Source of the DNA: Ruminococcaceae bacterium UBA6855
Lineage (GTDB): Bacteria > Bacillota > Clostridia > Oscillospirales > Acutalibacteraceae
Direction: 5' to 3'
Assembly: GCA_002451755.1 (NCBI GenBank)
Contig: DKDF01000102.1
Span: 1-15,166 of the forward strand
Length of the DNA: 15,166 nt
Numbering within the stretch: position 1 is the first letter of the stretch; each line of letters starts with the position of its first letter. Of this stretch, positions 1-7,012 are shown piece after piece. A program made the translations under genes and the position numbers. The notes beneath the pieces were generated by a model that worked only from the letters and a program-made list of their open reading frames with translations, did no database searches and was not told the origin of the DNA.

Positions 1-4
1 ATGC

Positions 5-199
5 CGAAACGCGGGAAGTATAGAATATTCGATTATGGTGGGACGCGAAGGTAGAGTGCGAATTTTATAATTTTATATCGTACCGCTTGCATGGTGGCGG
101 TGCGTCGAGTCGCCGCACCCTACAAATGCACGCCAATAAAATTATGATAATTTCGCGGGTGAATGATATCCTCCCATACACGATTGTGCTGATTTATAA
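5..199 (+). repeat. Dispersed intergenic repeat, left copy
   Basis: This stretch matches the reverse complement of the last ~195 bases of the window. Shared blocks include the outer CGAAACGCGGGAAGT, an internal GGACGCGAAGG, a GC-rich core (about 97-130) and an inner ATTGTGCTGATTTA (about 183-196). By eye roughly three quarters of positions agree, with a few 1-2 base gaps, so the copies are diverged. The core can fold: GGTGCG at 99-104 pairs with CGCACC at 114-119. No convincing gene lies in it; the short reading frames crossing it have no ribosome binding site. It is probably a non-coding dispersed element of the host genome. The family is not one I can name. Confidence 0.8.
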
Positions 200-271
200 G
201 CCGTTCATAGCCGGTATTTACACCTGCAAATCCCAATTTGCCCCTGCACCTCTGCTTTAAACCCCATATTA

Positions 272-315
272 CAAAAATCAAAGCCCACCCAACGGACAAC
301 CCGCGGGCAGGCTTT
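272..315 (-). terminator. Intrinsic terminator of the TRIC channel gene
   Basis: Read on the minus strand, an 11-pair stem (305-315 with 280-290, including two G-U pairs) encloses a 14-base loop. It is followed by a T-rich tail, ATTTTTG. It lies about 33 bases after the stop codon of the channel gene, where a transcription end is expected. Confidence 0.7.
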
Positions 316-348
316 CTATACATAATATATGTTAAACACTCCGAAAAA

Positions 349-1032
349 TCATATCTCCTGCGTGTTCTCGTCGTTTTCGCTCAGCTCCTGCGGCAAAACG
401 GGACCGAATCTGTCCGCCTTGGGCAGGCTCCATCTGAAATGGGCGGCGAGCAGACGGATAACAAATATTATCGCCGCGCCCGCAATGACCGCCGCGGTGC
501 TGTTGAACCGCCAAATGATAATGCAGGCGACAGCGCCGGCTATCGACGCGCAGGCGTAGATGTGTTTTACGAATATGTACGGCTTCTCCCCGGCGAGAAC
601 GTCGCGCAGCACTCCGCCGCCGACTCCGGTTATGACTCCGACGAATACTATGAGAAACGCGCCGCGCCCGGTCGAGACGCTGTAAGCGGTCTGTATTCCG
701 ACAACCGTGAACACGCCGAGTCCGAGCGAGTCGAGAATCAGCAGAACAAAGTCATGGACATGCTGGTTGCTCGTGAGCAGTCTGCGGACCGCCGGCAGAA
801 AAGTTATTATCGCCGTGACCGTCGCGACTATCGCATATACCGGGTGACCGAATGTGCCGGGCGGCGTTATGCCGAGGATAAGATCGCGCGTGACCCCGCC
901 GCCGATCGCCGTCACGACGCCCAGAATCATGACGCCGAAAATATCCATGTTTTTCTTCAGCCCCGTCATCGCGCCCGAAACCGAAAACGCAACGGTGCCG
1001 ATGATTTCAAAAGCAAAAATGAGAATGTCCAT
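349..1032 (-). CDS. TRIC/UPF0126-family membrane channel protein
   Basis: 227-residue polytopic membrane protein of the prokaryotic TRIC (trimeric intracellular cation channel, UPF0126/YicG) family. It consists of two homologous halves, each with the hallmark glycine-rich motif: GGGVTRD at residues 44-50 and GGGVLRD at 138-144. About seven hydrophobic segments are visible, and the C-terminal tail (about 200-227) is polar. The length is normal for the family. Bacterial homologues form trimeric cation-permeable channels whose physiological cargo is unsettled; the riboswitch upstream suggests a link to glycine. I chose the ATG at 1032 because GGAGG lies five bases before it; a TTG at 1050 in the same frame lies upstream of that site and is not needed. 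The gene follows a glycine riboswitch with its own promoter, and read-through from spoVT is also possible. A terminator follows. Confidence 0.92.
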   Translation of the reverse strand: MDILIFAFEIIGTVAFSVSGAMTGLKKNMDIFGVMILGVVTAIGGGVTRDLILGITPPGTFGHPVYAIVATVTAIITFLPAVRRLLTSNQHVHDFVLLILDSLGLGVFTVVGIQTAYSVSTGRGAFLIVFVGVITGVGGGVLRDVLAGEKPYIFVKHIYACASIAGAVACIIIWRFNSTAAVIAGAAIIFVIRLLAAHFRWSLPKADRFGPVLPQELSENDENTQEI

Positions 1033-1043
1033 AAACCCCTCCG

Positions 1044-1083
1044 AAAACAAAAAGAGTACACCAAAATAAAAATGGTGTACTCT
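1044..1083 (-). terminator. Riboswitch-controlled terminator (expression platform)
   Basis: On the minus strand an 11-base perfect stem (1073-1083 pairing with 1053-1063) has a 9-base A/T loop. It is followed directly by TTTTTGTTTTC. It sits immediately after the second glycine aptamer and just before the channel gene's ribosome binding site. This is the typical arrangement of a glycine ON switch: ligand binding prevents terminator formation. The stem begins right at the aptamer's 3' end, so the two structures could compete. Confidence 0.88.
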
Positions 1084-1222
1084 GTCTTTTTACCTGAAAG
1101 ATTCTCCGCTTCGCGGATTGCTTCGTCGGTGCAAATGCCTTTCCAGAGGACCGTCCCGGCTCGGTTCTTTTACCTGAGAGTTTCGCCCCTTCGGTGGCCG
1201 GAAATCCGGCTCTCTCCCAAAC
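1084..1222 (-). promoter_or_regulatory. Tandem glycine riboswitch
   Basis: Two glycine (gcvT-type) aptamers lie in series on the minus strand. The first (about 1222-1165) shows GGGAGAG, then ACCGAAGGGGCGAAA, then CTCTCAGGTAAAAG. The second (about 1160-1084) shows TCTGGAAAGG, then CACCGACGAAGCAA, then TCTTTCAGGTAAAAAG. These are the conserved aptamer cores (…CCGA-GAAGGGGC…CUCUCAGGYAAA) in the usual order, joined by the short linker typical of the tandem class. The target is the TRIC channel gene through the adjacent terminator. Recognition is by motif; a covariance-model search was not possible. Confidence 0.93.
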
Positions 1223-1243
1223 CCGTCAATCGGATACCCGATT

Positions 1244-1272
1244 ATTTTATAGCGCATAGCGGCGCTTGTCAA
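1244..1272 (-). promoter_or_regulatory. Sigma-A-type promoter of riboswitch/channel unit
   Basis: On the minus strand TTGACA (1272-1267), a 17-base spacer and TAAAAT (1249-1244) form a near-consensus housekeeping promoter. It starts 15 bases beyond the spoVT stop codon and about 20 bases before the first aptamer. The spacer holds an inverted repeat, AGCGC/GCGCT (1251-1255 with 1262-1266). Just downstream, AATCGG/CCGATT (1228-1233 with 1238-1243) is another; either could be an operator or a leader hairpin. Confidence 0.75.
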
Positions 1273-1286
1273 GAGGAAAATAAAGG

Positions 1287-1826
1287 TTATTCCTCCATCT
1301 GTTTGCCGAGGAACGACGCCGCGACCTGAACGAGCTTTATCTCCGTCTGCGTCGGCACGGACACCTCGTCCGCCGTGAGCAGAACCACCGCGCCGGACAC
1401 ATCGCCCGCGCCGATTATCGGAAACGCCGCCGCCGCGTCGCGCTCAACGCCCTCTATCGGATGAAACCGCTCGCCGCCCTCCTCGCAGATAAACGGACTG
1501 CGGTTCTCCATGATGTTTTCGAGCGCCTGCGTTATCCTGCGCTCGACGGTCTCTTTCTTCGGCACGCCCGCGCAGGAAATGACCCTGTCGCGGTCGGTTA
1601 TCACGACCGGAAGCCCCGTGTTCTTGTGCAGCACTTCGGCATACTGCGCCGTCAGCGACGACAGCTCGCCGACCTGCGAATATTTTTTGAAAATAACTTC
1701 GCCGTCCGCGTCCGTGTATATTTCAAGCGGGTCGCCCTCGCGGATGCGCATCGTGCGGCGGATCTCCTTGGGGATAACGACCCTGCCGAGATCGTCGATT
1801 CTTCTGACTATTCCTGTTGCTTTCAT
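1287..1826 (-). CDS. spoVT: Stage V sporulation protein T-like AbrB-family regulator
   Basis: 179-residue transcription regulator. Residues 1-50 form a swapped-hairpin AbrB DNA-binding domain with the signature TGIVRRIDDLGRVVIPKEIR. Residues about 55-178 form a GAF-like sensor domain, as in Bacillus SpoVT. In spore formers SpoVT is a DNA-binding regulator of the late forespore programme; its presence suggests an endospore-forming host, although AbrB/GAF paralogues with other roles exist. The start at 1826 is set by AGGGAG about nine bases upstream and by the fit of the N-terminus to the family; an open extension to 2003 is spurious. The gene is divergent from the large ATPase gene, with 229 bases between the two starts. 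No terminator is visible before the riboswitch promoter, so some transcripts may continue into the channel gene. No convincing sigma-G promoter was seen. Confidence 0.9.
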   Translation of the reverse strand: MKATGIVRRIDDLGRVVIPKEIRRTMRIREGDPLEIYTDADGEVIFKKYSQVGELSSLTAQYAEVLHKNTGLPVVITDRDRVISCAGVPKKETVERRITQALENIMENRSPFICEEGGERFHPIEGVERDAAAAFPIIGAGDVSGAVVLLTADEVSVPTQTEIKLVQVAASFLGKQMEE

Positions 1827-1931
1827 TATATTAACTCCCTTGCTTTTGTTGCGTATCTGTATTGTTTGCCGCTTGAGGGAGATTATGCGGATAAATGAAA
1901 AGTTGAAGTTGATTGAATTTCTCAATTGCAC

Positions 1932-1949
1932 AGTCCGATATTTTGGACT
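1932..1949. promoter_or_regulatory. Imperfect 18-bp palindrome between divergent genes
   Basis: AGTCCGATATTTTGGACT reads nearly the same on both strands, with 14 of 18 positions symmetric and perfect five-base arms. It lies in the AT-rich spacer between spoVT and the divergent sacsin-like gene, about 35 bases upstream of the latter's -35 box. It could be an operator for either gene or chance; no known regulator consensus is recognised. Confidence 0.3.
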
Positions 1950-1984
1950 TAGTCGAAAAAAGATGAATTTTCGCAGGAGATTTA

Positions 1985-2013
1985 TTGATTTAAGCAAATG
2001 CATTTGCTATACT
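1985..2013 (+). promoter_or_regulatory. Promoter of the sacsin-like ATPase gene
   Basis: TTGATT (1985-1990), a 17-base spacer and TATACT (2008-2013) fit a sigma-A promoter. The -10 is preceded by TG at 2005-2006, giving an extended -10 (TGCTATACT). The start codon lies 42 bases further on. This gives the accessory gene its own transcription start, independent of neighbours. Confidence 0.75.
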
Positions 2014-2055
2014 GAAATTGACTTTTGGAATTTGTGTATCGTGAGGTGTTTTGTT

Positions 2056-5000
2056 ATGGCTTTTGAAACATTTGAGGAACTCAGGGAAGCGAGAATGCGG
2101 CTTAAAAAAGCGCACGAAGAAAATAATTTTGAGGGAGTCAATAAATTATTATACAAATTGTATCCGGACACAGCTCATTTCATATATGAACTGCTTCAGA
2201 ATGCAGAGGATATGCTTGCAACTGTGGCAAGATTTACACTGTCTGAAAATGCCATAGAATTTGAACACAACGGAACTAAAAGGTCATTTAATCTTGCGGA
2301 TGTTGATGCGATTACAAATATCGGAAATAACGCAGAAAAGAGAAATGATGTAACTGCTATCGGAAAGTTTGGAATAGGTTTCAAAGCGGTTTTTGCGTAT
2401 ACTGATACACCGGAAATACACTCCGGAGACTATCATTTTAAAATTGAAGATGTGTATGTCCACACTAAAGTTAAAAATATGAGGACTGTTGACCCGGACG
2501 GTATCGAATGGACAAAGTTCATTTTGCCCTTCAATAAAGCAAATAAGTCGGCATCTGAAGCATCTTCGGAAATAATGAAAGAACTTGAAAGTTTAAACGA
2601 TACGGCAATTCTGTTTTTGAAGAACATCAAGACAGTGGAGTATCTTTTACCAAATGCGGATTACGGATATATAAAACTGGAAAGTAATAAAAATCCTTTA
2701 GTGACAATCAAAAACAAGAAGCCTCATTCGCAAGAAGAGATTTCACAGTGGCTCAGGTTTTTGCAAGCTGTTGAAATAAAAGATGAAAACGAAGCCATAA
2801 AGAAAATGAATATTGGCGTGGCATATTCACTGGTTTCGGACAAATTACAAAAAACAAACTATCAAATAGTTCCATTGGAAGGCGGACACACGACTTTTAT
2901 ATATTTCCCGGCGGAAAAAGAATACTCTGGATTACGCTTTAATGTTAATGCCCCGTTTGCCTCTACAGTTGCACGAGACAGCATAATAGCATGCAGAGAA
3001 AATGATATTCTTATTCGAAAGATAGCAGAACTTGCAGCTGATTCTATAAAAGAGATAAAGACAATGGGACTCCTCAATATGAACTTTTTAGCAGTTCTGC
3101 CAAACTCAAAGGATGATATCCGAGCGCCATATTTGCCTATACGGGAGCGAATTTTTGAACTGTTTAATGAAGAGGAGCTTATTCCGACAAAAAGCGTCGG
3201 TTATGCAAACGCAGAAAGTGCGTTGATAGGGTCAAATGCAATTTCAAATCTTTTTGACGAAGAATCACTGGAAATATTGACAGGAAAGACTAAAAAGTGG
3301 ATAAGAAATGCTTCACAGAAAAACGGCTTGGCCGATCAGTTTATAGAGAGTTTAAATATTGAACACTTTGAAACAAGGGATTTCTTTGATTTATTTAGGT
3401 CTGTTTATGAATCGAAAGAAGAGAACGATCCGTTTGAAATATATCTTGCCCATCAATCAGACAAAAAACTAAAAAGCTTTTATCTTGTATGTGAGGATTT
3501 ATATAACAAAAGCTCATGGACTGACAGGAAAGATTATGACGGATATGAATCCAGAATGCGCGGATGCAAAATGATCCGTGATATGAACAATGAAATGCAA
3601 TATCCTGGGAAGGTCTTTATATTTAATGGAGTATCGTCAAAAGAAGACGGACCGTTTGTAAAAGATTGTTTTATAGGAAAGAACAACAAAACGCGCACGC
3701 AGGAAGAAGAGAAAATTAAAAACTTTTTTGCTGAAGAACTTGGAGTGCGCGAGTACGACTTTGAAGCAAAAGCGGAAGCTGCGCTTAAGAGAATAAGGAA
3801 CATAGAGAGCAGTGAGGCTGATTATTATACAGAAAAGTATTTTAAAGATTTGCTTACAGTTGCAAAAGGCGGAAGAGATATTGAAGGTATCAAAGATTAT
3901 GAGCTTTTCTTTTGCAATAAAGAAGAGCTGTTCCCGCTCTTACCGGCAGATAAAATCTTTCTCGGTTCGTCATACGGCAATGAAACCGGAGACATAATGG
4001 CAGAACTGATGGATGATGTTTATTGCTTATGGGATGGCTATAAAGAAAAGTATTCAGAAAAAGAATTGCGTTGTGTCTTGAACTTTGCAAAATATTGTGG
4101 AGTGAAAAGAAATATAACGATTGAGGAACAATCTGCTTACGAAAATCCCCTCTATAGGGAAAAGTTATCATCAGAAAGCAGGTTCACTGGCTATGGAAAA
4201 GATGAAGATTATACTATATGGAGACTGGAATATCTTCTGTCGTTAAAGGATTTGCGGATTAGCAAAATGATATGGGATATTTTGCTTGAAAAAGGCTATT
4301 CGTATATAAACTATGCAGAAGCAGTATATTCTCCGAATGGATCGGCGACACCTAAACACTGCGAATCGTCTCTCATATACTATCTCAAAAGGAATGACTG
4401 GGTTCCGGATATCAATGGAAGATTGTTTAAGCCCGGAGATATTGATAAGATAAACAAGAACTTTAAATATGATGATAGAAATAAACTTTTAAAGGCGTTA
4501 GGCTTCGGAAGTGCAGAATCTATTGATGAAGAATGTCAGGCGATGTTGACAGAAATCAACGCTAAAGCTAAAAGGGCTGGGTTAGGAAAAAAATGTATAG
4601 ATATACTGGAGGAAGATGAGGAGCCTGTAAGACGGTTTTTGGAGCAACGCCACGAGAGTAATGCAAGGGAAAATGGAGCACAGAGTCTGTCCCTTGAAAA
4701 AATGCTTGCGAAGCAAACACGAATCGAAAAAGACGGCAGTACCAAACTCACAGATGAGGCTTTTATTGTTCGCAGCACCAGCTCCACATTAAAAGATATT
4801 GAAAAAACAATATTAAACAATGAAAAAATGCCAGGGCGGATAGTAAAATATTTTAGGAAAATCGACACTTCATCTAAAGAGGAAAGAGCGGTTCTCATGA
4901 GATGGTATAACGGAAAATGTCAAATGTGTGGCGCGAGGATCATCAAATATGATAAGACCCCGTACTTTGAAGCCAAAAATATCATCAATACTCAAGATGT

Positions 5001-5079
5001 ATCTTGGAAGCTTGATAAAGTCAATTCCACTGGGATGGAATTCTGTTTGCTTGTGCCCCAATTGTGCTGTAAAATATAG
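2056..5079 (+). CDS. Sacsin-like GHKL ATPase with C-terminal HNH-like domain (frameshifted)
   Basis: 1007 residues as read. The N-terminal ~200 residues are a sacsin/Hsp90-type GHKL ATP-binding domain. Visible are the N-box ELLQNAED (45-52), the sacsin-style HNG (71-73) in place of a classic DxGxG, and the glycine-rich lid IGKFGIGFKAVF (102-113). The middle ~700 residues are long, helical-looking and unrecognised. Near the C-terminus a CxxC pair (C955, C958) opens an HNH-like zinc cluster whose second pair (C1000, C1003) is reached only after correcting one extra base in GGG at 5032-5034; without that, 15 wrong residues follow and TAG ends the frame. Corrected length is 1075. The start at 2056 has GAGGTG upstream; an open extension back to 1510 is antisense to spoVT. 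A sampled line is about 37% GC against about 58-77% in the hydrogenase and ileS genes, suggesting acquisition by transfer. Such ATPase-nuclease proteins are often found in defence islands; a phage-defence role is inference. Confidence 0.85.
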   Translation: MAFETFEELREARMRLKKAHEENNFEGVNKLLYKLYPDTAHFIYELLQNAEDMLATVARFTLSENAIEFEHNGTKRSFNLADVDAITNIGNNAEKRNDVTAIGKFGIGFKAVFAYTDTPEIHSGDYHFKIEDVYVHTKVKNMRTVDPDGIEWTKFILPFNKANKSASEASSEIMKELESLNDTAILFLKNIKTVEYLLPNADYGYIKLESNKNPLVTIKNKKPHSQEEISQWLRFLQAVEIKDENEAIKKMNIGVAYSLVSDKLQKTNYQIVPLEGGHTTFIYFPAEKEYSGLRFNVNAPFASTVARDSIIACRENDILIRKIAELAADSIKEIKTMGLLNMNFLAVLPNSKDDIRAPYLPIRERIFELFNEEELIPTKSVGYANAESALIGSNAISNLFDEESLEILTGKTKKWIRNASQKNGLADQFIESLNIEHFETRDFFDLFRSVYESKEENDPFEIYLAHQSDKKLKSFYLVCEDLYNKSSWTDRKDYDGYESRMRGCKMIRDMNNEMQYPGKVFIFNGVSSKEDGPFVKDCFIGKNNKTRTQEEEKIKNFFAEELGVREYDFEAKAEAALKRIRNIESSEADYYTEKYFKDLLTVAKGGRDIEGIKDYELFFCNKEELFPLLPADKIFLGSSYGNETGDIMAELMDDVYCLWDGYKEKYSEKELRCVLNFAKYCGVKRNITIEEQSAYENPLYREKLSSESRFTGYGKDEDYTIWRLEYLLSLKDLRISKMIWDILLEKGYSYINYAEAVYSPNGSATPKHCESSLIYYLKRNDWVPDINGRLFKPGDIDKINKNFKYDDRNKLLKALGFGSAESIDEECQAMLTEINAKAKRAGLGKKCIDILEEDEEPVRRFLEQRHESNARENGAQSLSLEKMLAKQTRIEKDGSTKLTDEAFIVRSTSSTLKDIEKTILNNEKMPGRIVKYFRKIDTSSKEERAVLMRWYNGKCQMCGARIIKYDKTPYFEAKNIINTQDVSWKLDKVNSTGMEFCLLVPQLCCKI

Positions 5080-5284
5080 TGTCTGCACGAAAGATATAAC
5101 TACGCTTTACAATCAAATAATGAGCAGAAAAGTATATGAAAATCAGGAAAGTCCGGTTCAACTGGCAATTCAGCTGGATGGAGGGGTACAGTACATAAAA
5201 TATGCACCTGATCATTTCCGAGTTTTGCAGGAAGTCTGCCTGTGGCTTGACAAGATGGATAAAGATAGTGAGATTGATTCTTAA
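5033..5284 (+). pseudogene. Out-of-frame C-terminal end of the sacsin-like gene
   Basis: This stretch, in the +1 frame relative to the gene above, encodes its missing end: 83 residues beginning GWNSVCLCPNCAVKYS. The second CxxC (CPNC) of the HNH-like cluster is here. The rest contains DITTLYNQIM and ends KDSEIDS before TAA. There is no plausible ribosome binding site or start of its own. Dropping one G of the GGG at 5032-5034 fuses it smoothly to the upstream part with no residue lost. The cause may be a sequencing error, a true inactivating mutation or, less likely, +1 ribosomal frameshifting. Downstream of it is the gene's terminator, so it belongs to the same transcription unit. Confidence 0.8.
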
Positions 5285-5312
5285 TTTGTTGTAGCTTTAT
5301 TTTATTAAGCCT

Positions 5313-5348
5313 CGACCCCGCACCAATATCGGAGCGGGGTCGATTTTT
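5313..5348 (+). terminator. Intrinsic terminator of the sacsin-like gene
   Basis: CGACCCCGC (5313-5321) pairs perfectly with GCGGGGTCG (5334-5342) around a 12-base loop. It is followed by ATTTTT. It lies about 29 bases after the out-of-frame TAA, which supports the view that the real gene ends at 5284 rather than 5079. On the other strand the same stem ends the neighbouring minus-strand operon, but without a T-run. Confidence 0.88.
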
Positions 5349-6508
5349 CAAATATCATCTTCGCCGGCATACTGCCGCTCGATTTCTTTGAGCAGCTCTT
5401 CCTGTGCGCTGCATTCTTCCTCGAGCTCGTTTATCCGGTCGTACACTCTGTCTTTCTCTTCATCTATTTCTTTTATACGCTTTCTTGCCTGCTCTATCTG
5501 GACAAAATAATTTTCTTTGCCCAATATCGGCGGCTTGTCAAAGAGCGGCTCGCCGTAGCTTTCGTAGTTGAGCAGCCCGAGAAGATAGTCGACTTTGAGC
5601 TTTTCCGGCATCGACTCTATCTCGGATTTCAGAAAAGAATATATTTTGTGGCTGAGATGATTGCCGCGGTGTCGGAGATTTAAAGACAGCAGATTGTCGA
5701 GGACTTTAAATTTGCTGCAGTCGACGGGATCCAGATGCGGGTTGCTGAAATACAGCTTATATATCTCGATGAATTTTTCGGCGTTGCCCTCCTCGGCGAG
5801 GTGAGGCAGATACTGATCTATCGGCCAGCCCGGACTTGAAAATGTCTGGCGTCCGACGACTGCCTGCGTGAGCTCCGGGTGGCTGTCCAGATAATTATAG
5901 ACGAAACTGCGATCCTCGCCGTGGTCGGTGTATGTAAAGCTGGATAAGAACCAATCCGCGGGCAGTCCGCGGCAGTAGCCCTCGCAGGTGGCACCTTCAA
6001 GCGACTTCGGAAAATTCTTTACCGCCCACGCGGCCGCGTCGAGTGCAAGCTTCTGGTTGCTCGAAAAGATTACAGACATGCTTTGAGAAAGTTCAAGCAT
6101 TTCTTCCGCCGAAAAGCTCTCGGCAATTTCTTTGAAGTTGTCGCGTATGGCTCTGCCGACGCAGTAGACATTGCGCTGCGGGTCGTAGTACCGCTCTTCA
6201 ATTGTTTTGCCGTCGCGGGGACTGAAGTCCGGCGCGGTTTTGTTTGAATCGAAGGTGAGCGAAAAACTCAGCGTGCGGTCGCCGTCATCGTCGTCTTCAT
6301 CATCAGCAAAGTCGGCAAGGTCATCGAAGCCGAACTCGTCATTATCCCAATCGTGATGATTATCTTCGTAAAAAGAGGGATAGGGGATGATATTGCCGGT
6401 TTTCAAGTTTATCCCGACACCGCCGCCTAACGGAGCACCCCAGATGAGGTCGTCGATCATCCTGTCCAAAAAGCTGTCGCCTTTCTTGTCGTTATCTTTG
6501 TATTTCAT
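5348..6508 (-). CDS. Hypothetical acidic protein with C-terminal coiled coil
   Basis: 386-residue protein that I do not recognise. The N-terminal ~45 residues include a glycine-rich WGAPLGGGVG (23-32). A very acidic, low-complexity linker follows (about 53-78, mostly D and E). Residues about 105-330 look like an alpha-helical globular region, possibly repeat-like, and residues about 334-380 are a strongly charged probable coiled coil (QARKRIKEIDEEKDR…ELEEE). There is no signal peptide or membrane segment, so it is probably cytoplasmic. GGAGGT lies seven bases before the start. It is the second gene of a two-gene minus-strand operon, 23 bases after an equally acidic small protein. Base composition resembles the host genes rather than the AT-rich neighbour. 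The two proteins may act together, but nothing shows how. Confidence 0.8.
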   Translation of the reverse strand: MKYKDNDKKGDSFLDRMIDDLIWGAPLGGGVGINLKTGNIIPYPSFYEDNHHDWDNDEFGFDDLADFADDEDDDDGDRTLSFSLTFDSNKTAPDFSPRDGKTIEERYYDPQRNVYCVGRAIRDNFKEIAESFSAEEMLELSQSMSVIFSSNQKLALDAAAWAVKNFPKSLEGATCEGYCRGLPADWFLSSFTYTDHGEDRSFVYNYLDSHPELTQAVVGRQTFSSPGWPIDQYLPHLAEEGNAEKFIEIYKLYFSNPHLDPVDCSKFKVLDNLLSLNLRHRGNHLSHKIYSFLKSEIESMPEKLKVDYLLGLLNYESYGEPLFDKPPILGKENYFVQIEQARKRIKEIDEEKDRVYDRINELEEECSAQEELLKEIERQYAGEDDI

Positions 6509-6531
6509 CAGAATACCTCCGAGCCGGAATG

Positions 6532-6801
6532 CTAATCAATATAATCGCCATGGTACATTCCGTACTTCTCCATGACTTTAGTTCTTTCTTCGATCGTTTC
6601 GGCTTTTGCGAATTCTCTCATGAAATCGCCGTATTCGCGCTCGAGCGTCTCGTCGCTGAAAGCTTCTTTGAGTTCTTCGTCCATTTCATCGAGCACCTGC
6701 TCAATAGCCTCGCATATTTCTTCATCGGTCGCGGGCTCGAGCTTTGATTCGTCAATTTCGTCATTCTCAAAGTCGAGCGGGTCGTATCCGGGTAATGACA
6801 T
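6532..6801 (-). CDS. Small acidic hypothetical protein
   Basis: 89-residue protein of unknown function, extremely rich in D and E, predicted mostly helical and soluble, beginning MSLPGYDPLDFENDE. A GAGGTG ribosome binding site lies seven bases before the start. It is the first gene of the operon that continues with the 386-residue acidic protein after a 23-base gap. The N-terminal half is low-complexity acidic; the C-terminal half (EYGDFMREFAKAETIEERTK, about 61-80) looks like ordinary helix. It contains no cysteine. Its size and charge would suit a partner or regulator of the larger protein, which is inference only. Confidence 0.78.
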   Translation of the reverse strand: MSLPGYDPLDFENDEIDESKLEPATDEEICEAIEQVLDEMDEELKEAFSDETLEREYGDFMREFAKAETIEERTKVMEKYGMYHGDYID

Positions 6802-6836
6802 TTCGTTTCACCTCGCAGTTTGATTGCTATAGTTAT

Positions 6837-6864
6837 ATATTAACATATCCCGTCGCGAACACAA
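6837..6864 (-). promoter_or_regulatory. Possible promoter of the acidic-protein operon
   Basis: On the minus strand TTGTGT (6864-6859), a 16-base spacer and TAATAT (6842-6837) lie 36 bases before the first gene. The -10 is preceded by TG (extended -10). The -35 box is only a partial match, so the call is moderate. Confidence 0.45.
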
Positions 6865-6939
6865 GGTAATTTATCGGACAGTGAATTTTATCTCTTTTTG
6901 CATTATTACACATTTTTTGCAATATATCTTCGACTTTTC

Positions 6940-6969
6940 TTGACGGGCACCGCCCGAATATGATATCAT
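6940..6969 (+). promoter_or_regulatory. Promoter of the DUF5058 membrane-protein pair
   Basis: TTGACG (6940-6945), an 18-base spacer and TATCAT (6964-6969), with TG at 6961-6962 making an extended -10. It lies 43 bases before the GTG start. The spacer contains GGGC-ACC-GCCC, a short inverted repeat of uncertain meaning. Confidence 0.6.
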
Positions 6970-7012
6970 TCTTAGTGAGTTAATACGCTGAAAAATTACA
7001 GGAGGTGTTTTT

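Noticed and set aside
120..323. 67-residue minus-strand frame in the left repeat, with a similar C-terminal peptide encoded in the right repeat
   Set aside because: The resemblance (…FIGVHL and …FIGAHL) follows from the shared repeat; neither has a ribosome binding site, and the frame crosses a terminator.
238..1329. 363-residue plus-strand frame over the TRIC gene and riboswitch
   Set aside because: It is very arginine-rich and low in hydrophobic residues, typical of a shadow frame, and crosses a terminator and two aptamers.
1510..2055. Upstream in-frame extension of the sacsin-like gene
   Set aside because: It runs antisense through spoVT and the divergent promoter region; the ATG at 2056 has a ribosome binding site and a promoter at the right distance.
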